From Plantimonas leprariae (GTDB taxonomy: Bacteria; Pseudomonadota; Alphaproteobacteria; Rhizobiales; Rhizobiaceae): a DNA stretch of 35,614 nucleotides. Shown piece by piece: positions 24,210-32,666 of the stretch. The position numbers and the translations under genes are program-made. The stretch is from positions 1-35,614 of the forward strand of contig NZ_VZDO01000028.1 in the NCBI RefSeq assembly GCF_008802405.1, written 5' to 3'. Numbering within the stretch: position 1 is the stretch's first letter; the number at the start of each line of letters is the position of its first letter. The notes beneath the pieces were generated by a model, which searched no databases, was not told the origin of the DNA, and saw only the letters and a program-made list of their open reading frames with translations.

Positions 24210-24239
24210 TTGCGTCTTCCGAAGCTTCGTTGCTATAGC
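24210..24239 (+). promoter_or_regulatory. Promoter candidate for the wzm-wzt export genes
   Basis: TTGCGT (24210-24215), an 18-base spacer and TATAGC (24234-24239). It lies in the 263-base gap before wzm. The spacer contains the palindrome CGAAGCTTCG (24220-24229), a possible binding site. The leader to the ATG at 24404 would be about 158 bases. Confidence 0.35.
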
Positions 24240-24403
24240 GCCCGCGCGGCGCGAGGCGGTCCGTGGAACGGCGTTGAAGGTTCCAGAGCTGCGGGCAGAG
24301 GGTGGCATCGTCCGTCTTGACCACCGGAACCTGCCGCGTCACGGCAGGCCTGAAATACAGCTGCGCGCGGCGTCGGCGGGCCGCCGAGCGAAAGGAAACT
24401 TCA

Positions 24404-25183
24404 ATGGAGTGGATGCGTCTATATGGACCGCGGCTCTGGAACGCGGTCAAGCACGACGTGCATCAGCGCTATGCGGGCTCGAAGTTCGGCTCACTGTGGG
24501 CCATCCTTTACCCGATGGCGATGCTGGCTTTCTACGCCACGATATACGTCGTCGTGTTTCGCGTCCGCGTCCCCAATCTGACGCCGGCGACCTACACGGT
24601 TCTGGTGATGAGTGGCCTGTCGGCAATCATCATGTTTTCCGAAAGCATTTCCAACGGCCTCAGCGTCATCTCCGGCCAGCGCGCCCTGCTGATGAACACG
24701 GTGTTTCCCGCCGAGTTGCTGCCGCCGCGATCGGTTCTCGCAAGTCAGGTTCCCTCGCTGGCCGCGCTCTGCATCACGAGCGTCGGCGCGATCGTCCTGC
24801 GGTCCGCATCGCCGATCGCGCTTCTCGTCGTGCCGCTCACCTGGATCCTGCTGATTATGTTCATGATCGGGCTCGTCTGGATATTCTCGCTGCTGGCCCT
24901 TGCCTTGCGCGACATCCAGCAGGCCGTCGGCATCGTCAACATGGCGATGATGGTGCTGAGCCCGATGGCCTACACGCCCGACATGGTGCCCGACGCGCTG
25001 AAGTTCATCATCTGGTTCAACCCGATGAGCTATTTCGTGCTTTGCCTGCAGGCGCCGCTCGCGCTCGGAACCTGGCCATCGGCCTTCGCGATGACGGGCG
25101 CTTGCGCGCTTGGGCTAGGGACCTTCCTTGTCGGCTTGTCCTTCTTCCGTCGTGCTCGCTACGCATTCGTGGATTACGCCTGA
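24404..25183 (+). CDS. wzm: Polysaccharide ABC exporter, permease subunit (Wzm-type)
   Basis: 259 residues, the usual length for Wzm/KpsM-type ABC-2 permeases. The start is ATG 24404 with AAGGA seven bases upstream; an in-frame ATG at 24302 would add a basic 34-residue tail. The N-terminal amphipathic stretch (KHDVHQRYAGSKFGSLWAIL) is typical, followed by about six membrane segments such as YPMAMLAFYATIYVVVF, LIMFMIGLVWIFSLLALAL and PMSYFVLCLQAPLAL. It forms the inner-membrane channel that exports a finished lipid-linked polysaccharide, powered by the ATPase encoded two bases downstream. The presence of this system, and no Wzx or Wzy in the window, suggests chains are completed in the cytoplasm before export. 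Confidence 0.93.
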   Translation: MEWMRLYGPRLWNAVKHDVHQRYAGSKFGSLWAILYPMAMLAFYATIYVVVFRVRVPNLTPATYTVLVMSGLSAIIMFSESISNGLSVISGQRALLMNTVFPAELLPPRSVLASQVPSLAALCITSVGAIVLRSASPIALLVVPLTWILLIMFMIGLVWIFSLLALALRDIQQAVGIVNMAMMVLSPMAYTPDMVPDALKFIIWFNPMSYFVLCLQAPLALGTWPSAFAMTGACALGLGTFLVGLSFFRRARYAFVDYA

Positions 25184-25185
25184 CA

Positions 25186-26754
25186 ATGACGACCGCTGCG
25201 GCCCACGCGATCAGCTTCCAGAACGTCACCAAGCGCTACCGGCTCGGCGGCGGATCGAAGGAACAGCTCGCCGATGTGCTTGGACTTTCGCGGTTTTTTG
25301 GCCGGCGCCAGAAGAAGCAGGAATTTCTTGCTCTCGACGATGTCTCGTTCCAGTTGGAGCGCGGGCGCCGCATGGGCCTCATCGGCCGCAACGGCGCCGG
25401 CAAGACTACCTTGCTGAAGCTGATTTCCGGCAACTACCGGCCGACCTCCGGATCGATCGACGTGAACGGCTCGATCCAGGCCCTGATGACGATGGGACAA
25501 GGCTTTCATCCGGATTACACCGGAAGGGAGAACATCGACGCTTCGCTGCACTACAACGGCTTGTCCCGGCGCCAGGCGGCCGATGCATTCGAGGACGTCG
25601 TCGAGTTCTGCGAACTCGGTCCCTTCCTCGATCAACCGTTCCGCACCTATTCGAGCGGCATGCAGTCCCGGCTAATGTTCGCCACGGCGACGGCGATCAG
25701 GCCGGATATCCTCATCATCGACGAAGTGATGGGCGCAGGCGACGCCTATTTCCTGGCGAAATCGAAGCAGCGCGTCGACCGCATCATCTCCGACGGCTGC
25801 ACGCTCCTCTTGGTCTCGCACGCCATGCAGCAGGTTCTCGAGCTCTGTGACGAGGTCATCTGGCTCGAGGGCGGCCGCGTGAATATGATCGACGAAGCGT
25901 TCCGCGTGGTGAAGGCCTACGAGGAAGCACTCTACGGCGCCCTGCCGGGGAGCGGCGATCCATCCTCGACGCGCCGGCGCCTCGACCGCAAGGGCCGGCT
26001 CGTCGCTTCGGAAAAGGCGCTGACGGTGGATGCCGCCCATGCCGTCGCCGCGGCGGCGGACGGAGCCGGCTCGCAGCATTCCGCGGACGACGGCGAGACG
26101 GTGGCTTGGCCCGGCATCGGCCGTCCGGTGGATGCCTCCGCCATGCGGATGCAGATTCCCCGGTTCGTGCCGCATGCCGAGGCCGCCTCGATGCTGCCGC
26201 CCGTGCCGAACGGCGACGGTCGCACGTTCCGCAACCTCGCGCGCGACGGAATCTCCCGCTGGGGGGAAAGTGGCGACCTGCAAATCGTCGGGTTTGCCGT
26301 CAGCAACGCGAACGGTCTCGTGGACAGGCTCGTCTCGCTGCAGCCGGCCAAGCTGACGATCTTTCTCGAAGCGCATGTCGCCCGCCGTTTCGATTGCACC
26401 TACGGCGTCGCCATTCACGACCTGCAGGGCCGTCCGATGGCTCGCTTCTTCAGCGAGCCCGATCACTTCGACGCGGTTGAAGGCACCGGTCGTCGCATCG
26501 ATCTCATCCTGAACCCCAACCAGCTCGGCCCCGGCGTCTATTCGATCGGCATATCGATTCACGAGGAGACCAGCATCGAGGATGCGAGCTCCGCGATCCG
26601 ATACGACCTCCTCAGCCGGAGCTTCGAAGTGACCGTCGAACTGCCCGACAGTCTTTCCAGCGCCAGCGCACAGTTCTTCCACTCCGCCGAATGGGACTTC
26701 CACTCCGCCGACCTGCCGGAGGCGGTAGCGGAAGACGTTCGTATCGCGGTCTGA
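25186..26754 (+). CDS. wzt: Polysaccharide ABC exporter, ATPase with long linker and C-terminal glycan-recognition domain (Wzt-type)
   Basis: 522 residues from ATG 25186, two bases after the wzm stop. The nucleotide-binding domain has Walker A GRNGAGKTT (Gly67 to Thr75), the ABC signature SSGMQ (156-160), Walker B LIIDE (Asp179, Glu180) and an H-loop LVSHAMQQ. After residue ~245 comes a linker of roughly 110 residues rich in Ala/Gly/Arg, then a beta-rich domain (~365-515; LQIVGFAVSNANG, PNQLGPGVYSIGISIHEETS) matching the Wzt C-terminal fold, which in known O-antigen exporters binds the modified non-reducing end of the chain. A C-terminal domain implies a chain-end cap; the methyltransferase at 15320 could supply one. 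An upstream in-frame ATG at 24115 is not the start because it lies across wzm in another frame. Confidence 0.93.
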   Translation: MTTAAAHAISFQNVTKRYRLGGGSKEQLADVLGLSRFFGRRQKKQEFLALDDVSFQLERGRRMGLIGRNGAGKTTLLKLISGNYRPTSGSIDVNGSIQALMTMGQGFHPDYTGRENIDASLHYNGLSRRQAADAFEDVVEFCELGPFLDQPFRTYSSGMQSRLMFATATAIRPDILIIDEVMGAGDAYFLAKSKQRVDRIISDGCTLLLVSHAMQQVLELCDEVIWLEGGRVNMIDEAFRVVKAYEEALYGALPGSGDPSSTRRRLDRKGRLVASEKALTVDAAHAVAAAADGAGSQHSADDGETVAWPGIGRPVDASAMRMQIPRFVPHAEAASMLPPVPNGDGRTFRNLARDGISRWGESGDLQIVGFAVSNANGLVDRLVSLQPAKLTIFLEAHVARRFDCTYGVAIHDLQGRPMARFFSEPDHFDAVEGTGRRIDLILNPNQLGPGVYSIGISIHEETSIEDASSAIRYDLLSRSFEVTVELPDSLSSASAQFFHSAEWDFHSADLPEAVAEDVRIAV

Positions 26755-26760
26755 TCGCCC

Positions 26761-28125
26761 GTGCCTCCGGCACTCCCCGCCCCACCCGCCATAAGCTACC
26801 GCAGGCCGCTCTGGCGGCGCTTGGCGCGAAGCCTCCTCGACGCTGTACGTCCTCCTTCGGTTCACTCTTCGTTCGGGGACGCCGCACGCGAGAAGCCGCG
26901 GTCGCTTGCGGTGACGATGCTGGTGGCCGACGATCGCATCGACCGTCGCGTCCTGCTCGAAGCCGACAGCCTTGCCAAGGCGGGCGCGGCCGTGCGGGTG
27001 ATCGCGTTGCCTTATCCAGGTCTCGATGACCGAGACGCGGAAGCGTTTCCACACGTGGATATCCAGCGTATCGCCCTTTCCGACCGGCGAGCGAGCCGGG
27101 TCCGGCCGGGACGAGCAGGCGGATTGTCCGTCTTCGCGCCGTTGCTCTTCCTCCATCACGACGGGTTCTACCGTTCCGCCATCGCGAAGGCAGCCGACGT
27201 CGTCGTCGCCCATGATCTCCCGGTTCTCCTGACTGCGGCCCTCGCAGCGGATGAGCTCGGGGCCCGTCTCTTCTTCGATGCCCACGAACTCTATCCGGAG
27301 CAGCGGCAACTGCCCGCTTGGCGTCGAAGCGCTTACCGCCGCCTGGAAAGACGCCTGCTTCCCAAGGTCGATGGCGTGATCACGGTCAACGCCTCCATCG
27401 CCGCCGAGCTGAAACGTCGGGGTTCGCGCTCGCTGCCCGCGGTGATCCTGAACCTCCCGCTCGCGGCGCGGACCGACCGACCGGTGTCTGACGACGCGGT
27501 CTCATTGCGACTCGCGTTCGGCATCCCCCCTGACACGCACCTCCTCCTCATGCATGGCTCGCTGTCGGCGGGACGGAACCTTGAGGCGCTGGTGGACGCC
27601 ATGGCGCTCGTCGAGGGGCATCGGGCGGCCCTTGTCCTCCTGGGACCGGACGGCGGCATCGAACAAGCATTGCGTAACAAGGCGGAAAGTCTCGGACTCC
27701 TCTGGAAGGGCGTGTTCTTCCATCCGCCTGTCCCGCAGAATGCCCTTCTCGCGACGGTCGCGACTGCGGACATAGGGATCGTTCCCTATCGGGAGGTCGA
27801 TCTGAACACCCGTCTCTGCACGCCGAACAAGCTCTTCGACTTCATCGCCGCGGGACTGCCGGTTCTGGCGAACAATCTTCCGGAGTTGCGTCGCTTCGTC
27901 GTCGAGCGAGGTTTCGGGCTAAACCTCCCGATGCATGATGCGCGCGCCATGTCGGATGCTATCGTCACCATGCTGGCGGCCGATCTGCCGGCCATATCGG
28001 GAAGGGTCGCAGCTGCGGCCCCGGATTTCTCCTGGGAGGCGCAGGAGGAAGAATTCCTGCGCCTGTTCGACATCGGCGCAGCTACCGCAGGTGATCCGTC
28101 GGAAGGACGCGATGTGCGGCATTAG
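26761..28125 (+). CDS. GT4-family glycosyltransferase D
   Basis: 454 residues from GTG 26761, six bases after wzt. The conserved fold starts only at about residue 49 (LAVTMLVADDRIDRRVLLEA), matching the first residues of the glycosyltransferase at 18387, so the true start may be further in (GTG 26911 or ATG 26917); the first ~45 residues are basic and proline-rich. The N-terminal half has FFDAHELYPEQRQL and VDGVITVNASIAAELKRRG; the C-terminal half has LLMHGSLSAGRNLEALVDA, IGIVPYREVDLNTRL and TPNKLFDFIAAGLPVLANN. It is the third member of the (Y/F)D(S/T/A)HE subgroup. It overlaps the next gene by 14 bases. Cytoplasmic; donor and linkage unknown. Confidence 0.87.
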   Translation: MPPALPAPPAISYRRPLWRRLARSLLDAVRPPSVHSSFGDAAREKPRSLAVTMLVADDRIDRRVLLEADSLAKAGAAVRVIALPYPGLDDRDAEAFPHVDIQRIALSDRRASRVRPGRAGGLSVFAPLLFLHHDGFYRSAIAKAADVVVAHDLPVLLTAALAADELGARLFFDAHELYPEQRQLPAWRRSAYRRLERRLLPKVDGVITVNASIAAELKRRGSRSLPAVILNLPLAARTDRPVSDDAVSLRLAFGIPPDTHLLLMHGSLSAGRNLEALVDAMALVEGHRAALVLLGPDGGIEQALRNKAESLGLLWKGVFFHPPVPQNALLATVATADIGIVPYREVDLNTRLCTPNKLFDFIAAGLPVLANNLPELRRFVVERGFGLNLPMHDARAMSDAIVTMLAADLPAISGRVAAAAPDFSWEAQEEEFLRLFDIGAATAGDPSEGRDVRH

Positions 28126-30067
28126 CGGGATCGCATGGCTCGACGCGAGCCGGCCGGCCGGCATCGAGGAGGTTCGCCGGATGAACGCCGCCATCCGGCA
28201 TCGAGGTCCCGACGGCGGCGGCATCTTCAGTTGCGGCCCCGTAGTGCTCGGCCACCGAAGGCTGTCGATCCTCGATCTGTCCGACGAAGGCCAGCAACCG
28301 ATGGTCTTCGAAGAGGACGGGTTGGCGCTGACGTTCAACGGCGAGATCTACAACTACATCGAGTTGCGGGAGGAACTGCGCGGCAGAGGCGTACGATTCC
28401 GGTCGCAAAGCGACACGGAGGTGCTGCTCGCCGCCTACCGCCATTGGGGCGCCGATTGCGTGCAGCGCTTCAACGGCATGTGGGCCTTTGCGATACACGA
28501 CCGGCGGCGGAACGTTCTGTTCGCCTCGCGCGACCGCTTCGGCATCAAGCCCTTCTACTTCACTGTCGACGCCGGGCGTTTCGCCTTCGCTTCCGAGATC
28601 AAGGCGCTTCTTGCAGCCTTCCCGGAACTGCGCCGACCCGATCACGGACGGCTGCGCCATTTCCTGCCGACCGGCCTGCTCGACGACGACGCCGGGACCG
28701 TGTTCGCCGACGTCCGCCAGCTCGAACCGGCACAGAACCTTCGCCTTGACCTTGCAACGGGAAGCCTCACGACCGAGCGTTACTGGGACGTGCAGCCCGA
28801 AGCCTTCCGCGATCGCTGGGCCGGCACGGATCCGGTGGAGGTCCTGCGGGAATTGCTCGGACAAAGCGTCGACCTCCACATGCGCTCCGACGTTCCGGTC
28901 GGCATCTGCCTGTCCGGCGGTGTCGACTCCAGCGCCCTTCTTTCGCTGATGGCAGCGCGCAGTCCGACGGCGGTACACGCCTATTCCGGACTTTATGAAG
29001 GGAAGGACTACGATGAATCGTCTTATGCCCGCGCCGCCCGCGCACGGGCGGGCGCGACCGGCGCCGAGATAACGCAGGAGCCGAGCGGCGATCTTCTGGA
29101 TACGCTCGCCCGCATAACCTGGCATCAGGACATGCCGAGCGCGGGTCCCGGCCTCTACACGCAGTTCAACGTCATGCGCCGGGCCTCGACCGACGTGAAG
29201 GTCGTGCTCGACGGTCAAGGCGCGGACGAGCTGTTCGCGGGCTATCTTTATTACTACGGCCTGCGCGTGGACGATCTGGCGGGCGACGGATCGATCCGGC
29301 AGTCGCTGGCCGCCCACCGCCTCGCCGCGTCCGTGGTCCGCCATTTCGGACCGCGCGGCCTCGGGACAACCGAAGGCCCCGCGGCGTTGCGGGCGGCGAA
29401 GGCGTTGCGAACCGCCGCGCTTGGTCTCGAGGCACGGTTCCGACCGCATGCCGCTGGCGCGGCCGCGCCTCCGTTCTTTGCCGACATGCCGGCAGGCGAC
29501 GCGACATGCGGCCTCGACTCGCCTTACCTGGACAGGCTTTCCCGACGACTGCACGAGGACCTGGCCAGCCGATCGATTCCGGCACTGCTCCACTACGAGG
29601 ATCGCAACTCGATGGCCTTCTCGATCGAGGCACGGGTGCCGTTCCTCGATGTGCGGCTCGTGGAATTCGCCCTTGGTTTGGATCCGGCGTTCAAGATCCG
29701 AGACTCCTGGACGAAATGGGTGCTCCGCCGGGCTGCCGAGCCGCTGCTCCCGCCCCAGATAGCGTGGCGTCGCAGCAAGTTCGGCTATCCGACACCCGCC
29801 GCGCGATGGATGCGACGGGGAGCCGATCGCGACAGGCTGGCGGATCTCCTGTTCTCGCAGTGCTTCCGGGAGCGTGGCCTTGCGACGCCGGCGAGCCTCG
29901 ATTTCTACTGGCGGCAGCACCAGGCGGGCACCGTGGACCGCAGCTGGCTGCTTTGGCGGTACGCAACCGTGGAACTCTGGTTCCGGCACTTCATCGATGC
30001 GTTCGAGCCGATGCCGGCGAACGCCGCACGAGGACCGGACGATCTCGTGACGACCTTCGTCGGCTGA
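28112..30067 (+). CDS. asnB: AsnB-type glutamine amidotransferase/asparagine synthetase-like protein 3
   Basis: 651 residues. The start is ATG 28112, fixed by MCGISGIAWL with Cys2 as nucleophile and by GGAAGGA just upstream; the ATG at 27935 lies inside the preceding gene. The glutaminase domain has HRGPDGGG, GHRRLSILDLS, NGEIYNYIELREEL and RDRFGIKPFYF. The synthetase domain has SGGVDSS at 268-274, LDGQGADELFAGYLYYYG and EDRNSMAFSIEARVPFLD. Both active sites look complete. The acceptor-side stretch (WHQDMPSAGPGLYTQFNV) resembles that of the first copy more than the second. It is translated directly after a glycosyltransferase (14-base overlap), which argues for a role in the glycan pathway over general asparagine supply. 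It ends 16 bases from the converging acyltransferase gene. Confidence 0.93.
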   Translation: MCGISGIAWLDASRPAGIEEVRRMNAAIRHRGPDGGGIFSCGPVVLGHRRLSILDLSDEGQQPMVFEEDGLALTFNGEIYNYIELREELRGRGVRFRSQSDTEVLLAAYRHWGADCVQRFNGMWAFAIHDRRRNVLFASRDRFGIKPFYFTVDAGRFAFASEIKALLAAFPELRRPDHGRLRHFLPTGLLDDDAGTVFADVRQLEPAQNLRLDLATGSLTTERYWDVQPEAFRDRWAGTDPVEVLRELLGQSVDLHMRSDVPVGICLSGGVDSSALLSLMAARSPTAVHAYSGLYEGKDYDESSYARAARARAGATGAEITQEPSGDLLDTLARITWHQDMPSAGPGLYTQFNVMRRASTDVKVVLDGQGADELFAGYLYYYGLRVDDLAGDGSIRQSLAAHRLAASVVRHFGPRGLGTTEGPAALRAAKALRTAALGLEARFRPHAAGAAAPPFFADMPAGDATCGLDSPYLDRLSRRLHEDLASRSIPALLHYEDRNSMAFSIEARVPFLDVRLVEFALGLDPAFKIRDSWTKWVLRRAAEPLLPPQIAWRRSKFGYPTPAARWMRRGADRDRLADLLFSQCFRERGLATPASLDFYWRQHQAGTVDRSWLLWRYATVELWFRHFIDAFEPMPANAARGPDDLVTTFVG

Positions 30068-30083
30068 ATCGATCGTCGATCGA

Positions 30084-31169
30084 TCAGACGGAGTACCGCA
30101 GAAGGGGAATGTGTCGGATGACCGTCACGCAGGCGGTGGCGAGGAGGAGGGTCAGCACGAAGGTGACCGGCAAGTCGAGGACGGGCCACAGGAGCGGAGG
30201 CGCAAAGCGAGCGTAAAGCGCACGCAGCGTTTCCAGCACGAGCGGGTGTATCAGGAATACTCCCAAAGTCAGCGGTGCGAGTCGTTCCGCTGCGGCCATA
30301 AGCGTACGTGGCAGCCGCAGGGCGGTCACGCAGCAGAACAGCGCCGGAGCCATGATGAGGACGGTCGGGTTGAAGTAGCTGTAGAAATACATTCCCCATG
30401 GGCCGTTGATCCCGGCGAGCGAGGCGGTCCAGTGGGTGAGCCCGGCGGTGACGAGAATGCCGGCGACGAAGAGGCTGCCTGATATGGACGGCGGAACGCG
30501 AGACTCCAACAGCAACGCGCCGAGCGCGAAGTAGCCGAGATATGGAACGAACTGCGTCAGCGCATTGCCGTTCAAGCCTTGCACGGTCATGGTGATGCCG
30601 GCGGTTGCCAGTGCCAACCAGGCGAACGCCAATGCTTGGCGACGCGGGAGGCTCCGCACGACCGCCGCCACCGTCGGCGTGAAGACGTAGAGGCCTGCGA
30701 TCATGAAGAGGAAGTACAGATGATAGTAGGGAAAGCCTAGGAAGAGTTCGAGCGCCACCGCCGAGGCACCAAACGACTCGCCGTACCAGTAGGTCCGCCA
30801 CCAGAGATAAACGGCGCTCCAGACGATGATCGGCACGGCGATCCGGCCGAACCGACGCCGCACGAAACTGATCGGATCCGGGATAGGCCGCGTCAGCAGC
30901 AGCGCGCCACTGATCATCACGAACTCGGGCACGCACCAACGCGTCGAAGAACTGATGAAGTTCGCCGCGTTCCAGGATAGGTAACTGATCTCGCCATAGA
31001 GGTAGATCGTCCGCCCGCTGACGTGCAGCAGCACGACGGCGAGACACGCGAGGACGCGCAGCACGTCGAGGTTCGCGTTGCGCGCTCCGGCGCTCGGCGT
31101 ACGCATCGGCGGCTGCACGGTGAAACCAGCCTCGGTGGTCGTCGTGGATGGTAGGTTCGCGCTCGACAT
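30084..31169 (-). CDS. Acyltransferase family 3 membrane protein (sugar O-acyltransferase)
   Basis: 361 residues. A polar N-terminus of about 30 residues precedes NLDVLRVLACLAVVLLHVSG, the first helix of acyltransferase-3 proteins with the expected Arg and the VLLHVSG histidine. Roughly ten membrane segments follow (for example VPIIVWSAVYLWW, FPYYHLYFLFMIAGLYVF, LFCCVTALRLP, LTLGVFLIHPLVLETL). The family moves acetyl or other acyl groups across the inner membrane onto sugars, so this protein could O-acetylate the exported polysaccharide. The retained FLIHPL near the end is typical. The gene is on its own on the minus strand between the third amidotransferase (convergent) and the 2-epimerase (divergent). 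Confidence 0.88.
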   Translation of the reverse strand: MSSANLPSTTTTEAGFTVQPPMRTPSAGARNANLDVLRVLACLAVVLLHVSGRTIYLYGEISYLSWNAANFISSSTRWCVPEFVMISGALLLTRPIPDPISFVRRRFGRIAVPIIVWSAVYLWWRTYWYGESFGASAVALELFLGFPYYHLYFLFMIAGLYVFTPTVAAVVRSLPRRQALAFAWLALATAGITMTVQGLNGNALTQFVPYLGYFALGALLLESRVPPSISGSLFVAGILVTAGLTHWTASLAGINGPWGMYFYSYFNPTVLIMAPALFCCVTALRLPRTLMAAAERLAPLTLGVFLIHPLVLETLRALYARFAPPLLWPVLDLPVTFVLTLLLATACVTVIRHIPLLRYSV

Positions 31170-31281
31170 GACGCTTGGGGGTTACGGCATCGCGGAAAGC
31201 TTGTCCGACGGAAGATCGACCGTCCGGGCGTTTCGGGAACCGTGTCGCCCGAAGGACACAGGCACCGGCGCAGGGATGAAG

Positions 31282-31301
31282 CCGGCGACGATTGTCGCCG
31301 G
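31282..31301. repeat. Perfect 8-bp inverted repeat overlapping a -35 box
   Basis: CCGGCGAC (31282-31289), a four-base loop GATT and GTCGCCGG (31294-31301). It covers the predicted -35 box of the 2-epimerase promoter. It could be an operator or chance in GC-rich DNA. Confidence 0.35.
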
Positions 31302-31320
31302 GTGACCGGATGTTTAAAAG
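31292..31320 (+). promoter_or_regulatory. Promoter candidate for the 2-epimerase gene
   Basis: TTGTCG (31292-31297), a 17-base spacer and TAAAAG (31315-31320). The leader to the TTG start at 31495 would be about 168 bases. The match is moderate. Confidence 0.3.
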
Positions 31321-31494
31321 CGCCTTACCGAATTCGCGAAAGCCGCGACACGGCAGGCAAACCTCTCACCGGAAGACGGCGACGCTGGAAGGGTACGGCG
31401 CAGCCTCAGTCCGGCGACGGAGCGAGACCGCTGGTTCGTTCCCGAAGCTGACGCAGACCGGCGAAGACCGCCGACGACGAGAAGGAGCAGATTC

Positions 31495-32550
31495 TTGGCC
31501 CAAATCCTGACGATCGTCGGAGCCAGGCCGCAGTTCGTGAAGGCGGCGGCCGTCAGCCGGGCGCTCCTCGAGAAAGGCTTGAAGGAAACCATCATCCACA
31601 CCGGTCAGCATTTCGATGCCGGCATGTCGGATATCTTCTTCGACGAGCTCGGCATTCCGGCCCCGGCCCATAACCTCGCCGTCCATTCCCTTGGACACGG
31701 AGCGATGACGGGCCGGATGCTGGAAGGCATCGAAGAGATCCTTCGTGCCAACGCCCCCGATCTCGTCCTCGTCTACGGCGACACCAACTCGACCCTGGCG
31801 GGCGCTCTCGCGGCTTCCAAGCTGCACTGCCCGGTCGCTCACGTCGAAGCGGGCCTGCGATCCTTCAACCGACGCATGCCCGAGGAGATCAACCGGGTGA
31901 TGACCGACCATCTCAGCGATATCCTGTTCTGTCCCACTCGCGCGGCCGTCGACAACCTGAAGCGCGAAGGCCTCGAACGCGAGACGCATCTCGTCGGCGA
32001 CGTCATGTATGATGCGACGCTGGATGCGGTGCGCCGCTCGGCAACGCGCGAGAACGTCGCGGTTCGGCTCGGCCTCGCGCCAAGAGGTTATGCCGTCGCC
32101 ACCATCCATCGCGCCGAGAACACCGACGATCCGGTACGCTTCGCCCGCATCGCCGACTGGCTCGCCGCCGCCGCCGAGAAGCAGCCGATCGTCCTGCCGG
32201 TGCATCCGCGAACGCGTGCGCTTTTGAACGAGCGGCGGCCGGGCGGCAAGCGGGTTCATCTCATCGATCCTCTCGGCTATCTCGACATGGCACGTCTTTT
32301 GTCGCAGGCGGCCGGTGTCTTCACCGACTCCGGCGGTCTCCAGAAGGAGGCCTACTTCCATCGCGTGCCCTGCGTGACGCTGCGCGACGAGACCGAATGG
32401 ATCGAGACCATCGACGCCGGCTGGAACCGCCTGTGGACGGTCGAGACCTATCGCGAGCGCTCGGAGATCGCCGACTACGGCGAAGGCCAGGCAAGCCTCG
32501 CGATCGCCGGTATCCTCGAGACTTTCCTCGGAGCCGATCGAGCCGCCTGA
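31495..32550 (+). CDS. wecB: UDP-GlcNAc 2-epimerase family protein (non-hydrolysing; possibly WbpI/WlbD type)
   Basis: 351 residues from a TTG start, supported by AAGGAG seven bases upstream and by the family opening AQILTIVGARPQFVKAAAVS. Further family motifs are HTGQHFDAGMSDIFF, LVYGDTNSTLAGALAA, HVEAGLRSFNRRMPEEINR, TIHRAENTD and FTDSGGLQKEAYF. The family inverts C2 of UDP-GlcNAc or of UDP-2,3-diacetamido-glucuronate. Classical WecB begins GTRPEAIKMAP and is ~376 residues; this protein is shorter and has GARPQFVKAA, which I associate with the WbpI/WlbD branch acting on uronic acids. That would fit a locus for diacetamido-uronic acids, although the WbpB/D/E partners are not in the window. 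The symbol is given for the family only; the precise substrate is uncertain. Confidence 0.9.
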   Translation: MAQILTIVGARPQFVKAAAVSRALLEKGLKETIIHTGQHFDAGMSDIFFDELGIPAPAHNLAVHSLGHGAMTGRMLEGIEEILRANAPDLVLVYGDTNSTLAGALAASKLHCPVAHVEAGLRSFNRRMPEEINRVMTDHLSDILFCPTRAAVDNLKREGLERETHLVGDVMYDATLDAVRRSATRENVAVRLGLAPRGYAVATIHRAENTDDPVRFARIADWLAAAAEKQPIVLPVHPRTRALLNERRPGGKRVHLIDPLGYLDMARLLSQAAGVFTDSGGLQKEAYFHRVPCVTLRDETEWIETIDAGWNRLWTVETYRERSEIADYGEGQASLAIAGILETFLGADRAA

Positions 32551-32666
32551 TGCAGCGCCGCATCACCTTCGCCGTCATTCTCGTTCGGGATGATCGCTCA
32601 AGTTGCGGGCAAGGACGAAGCTGATATCGGTCGGCACGGCGTATGCCGCAGTGAAGTGAGGCTCGC

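Larger units (their letters stand above)
31170..31494. promoter_or_regulatory. Divergent intergenic region between acyltransferase and 2-epimerase
   Basis: This 325-base region has no supportable gene. It holds the plus-strand promoter candidate at 31292-31320 and the inverted repeat at 31282-31301, both listed separately. I found no convincing minus-strand promoter or ribosome-binding site for the acyltransferase. Confidence 0.5.

Noticed and set aside
28082-29989. 635-residue open frame opposite the third amidotransferase
   Set aside because: Antisense shadow; the plus strand carries intact AsnB motifs in one frame.
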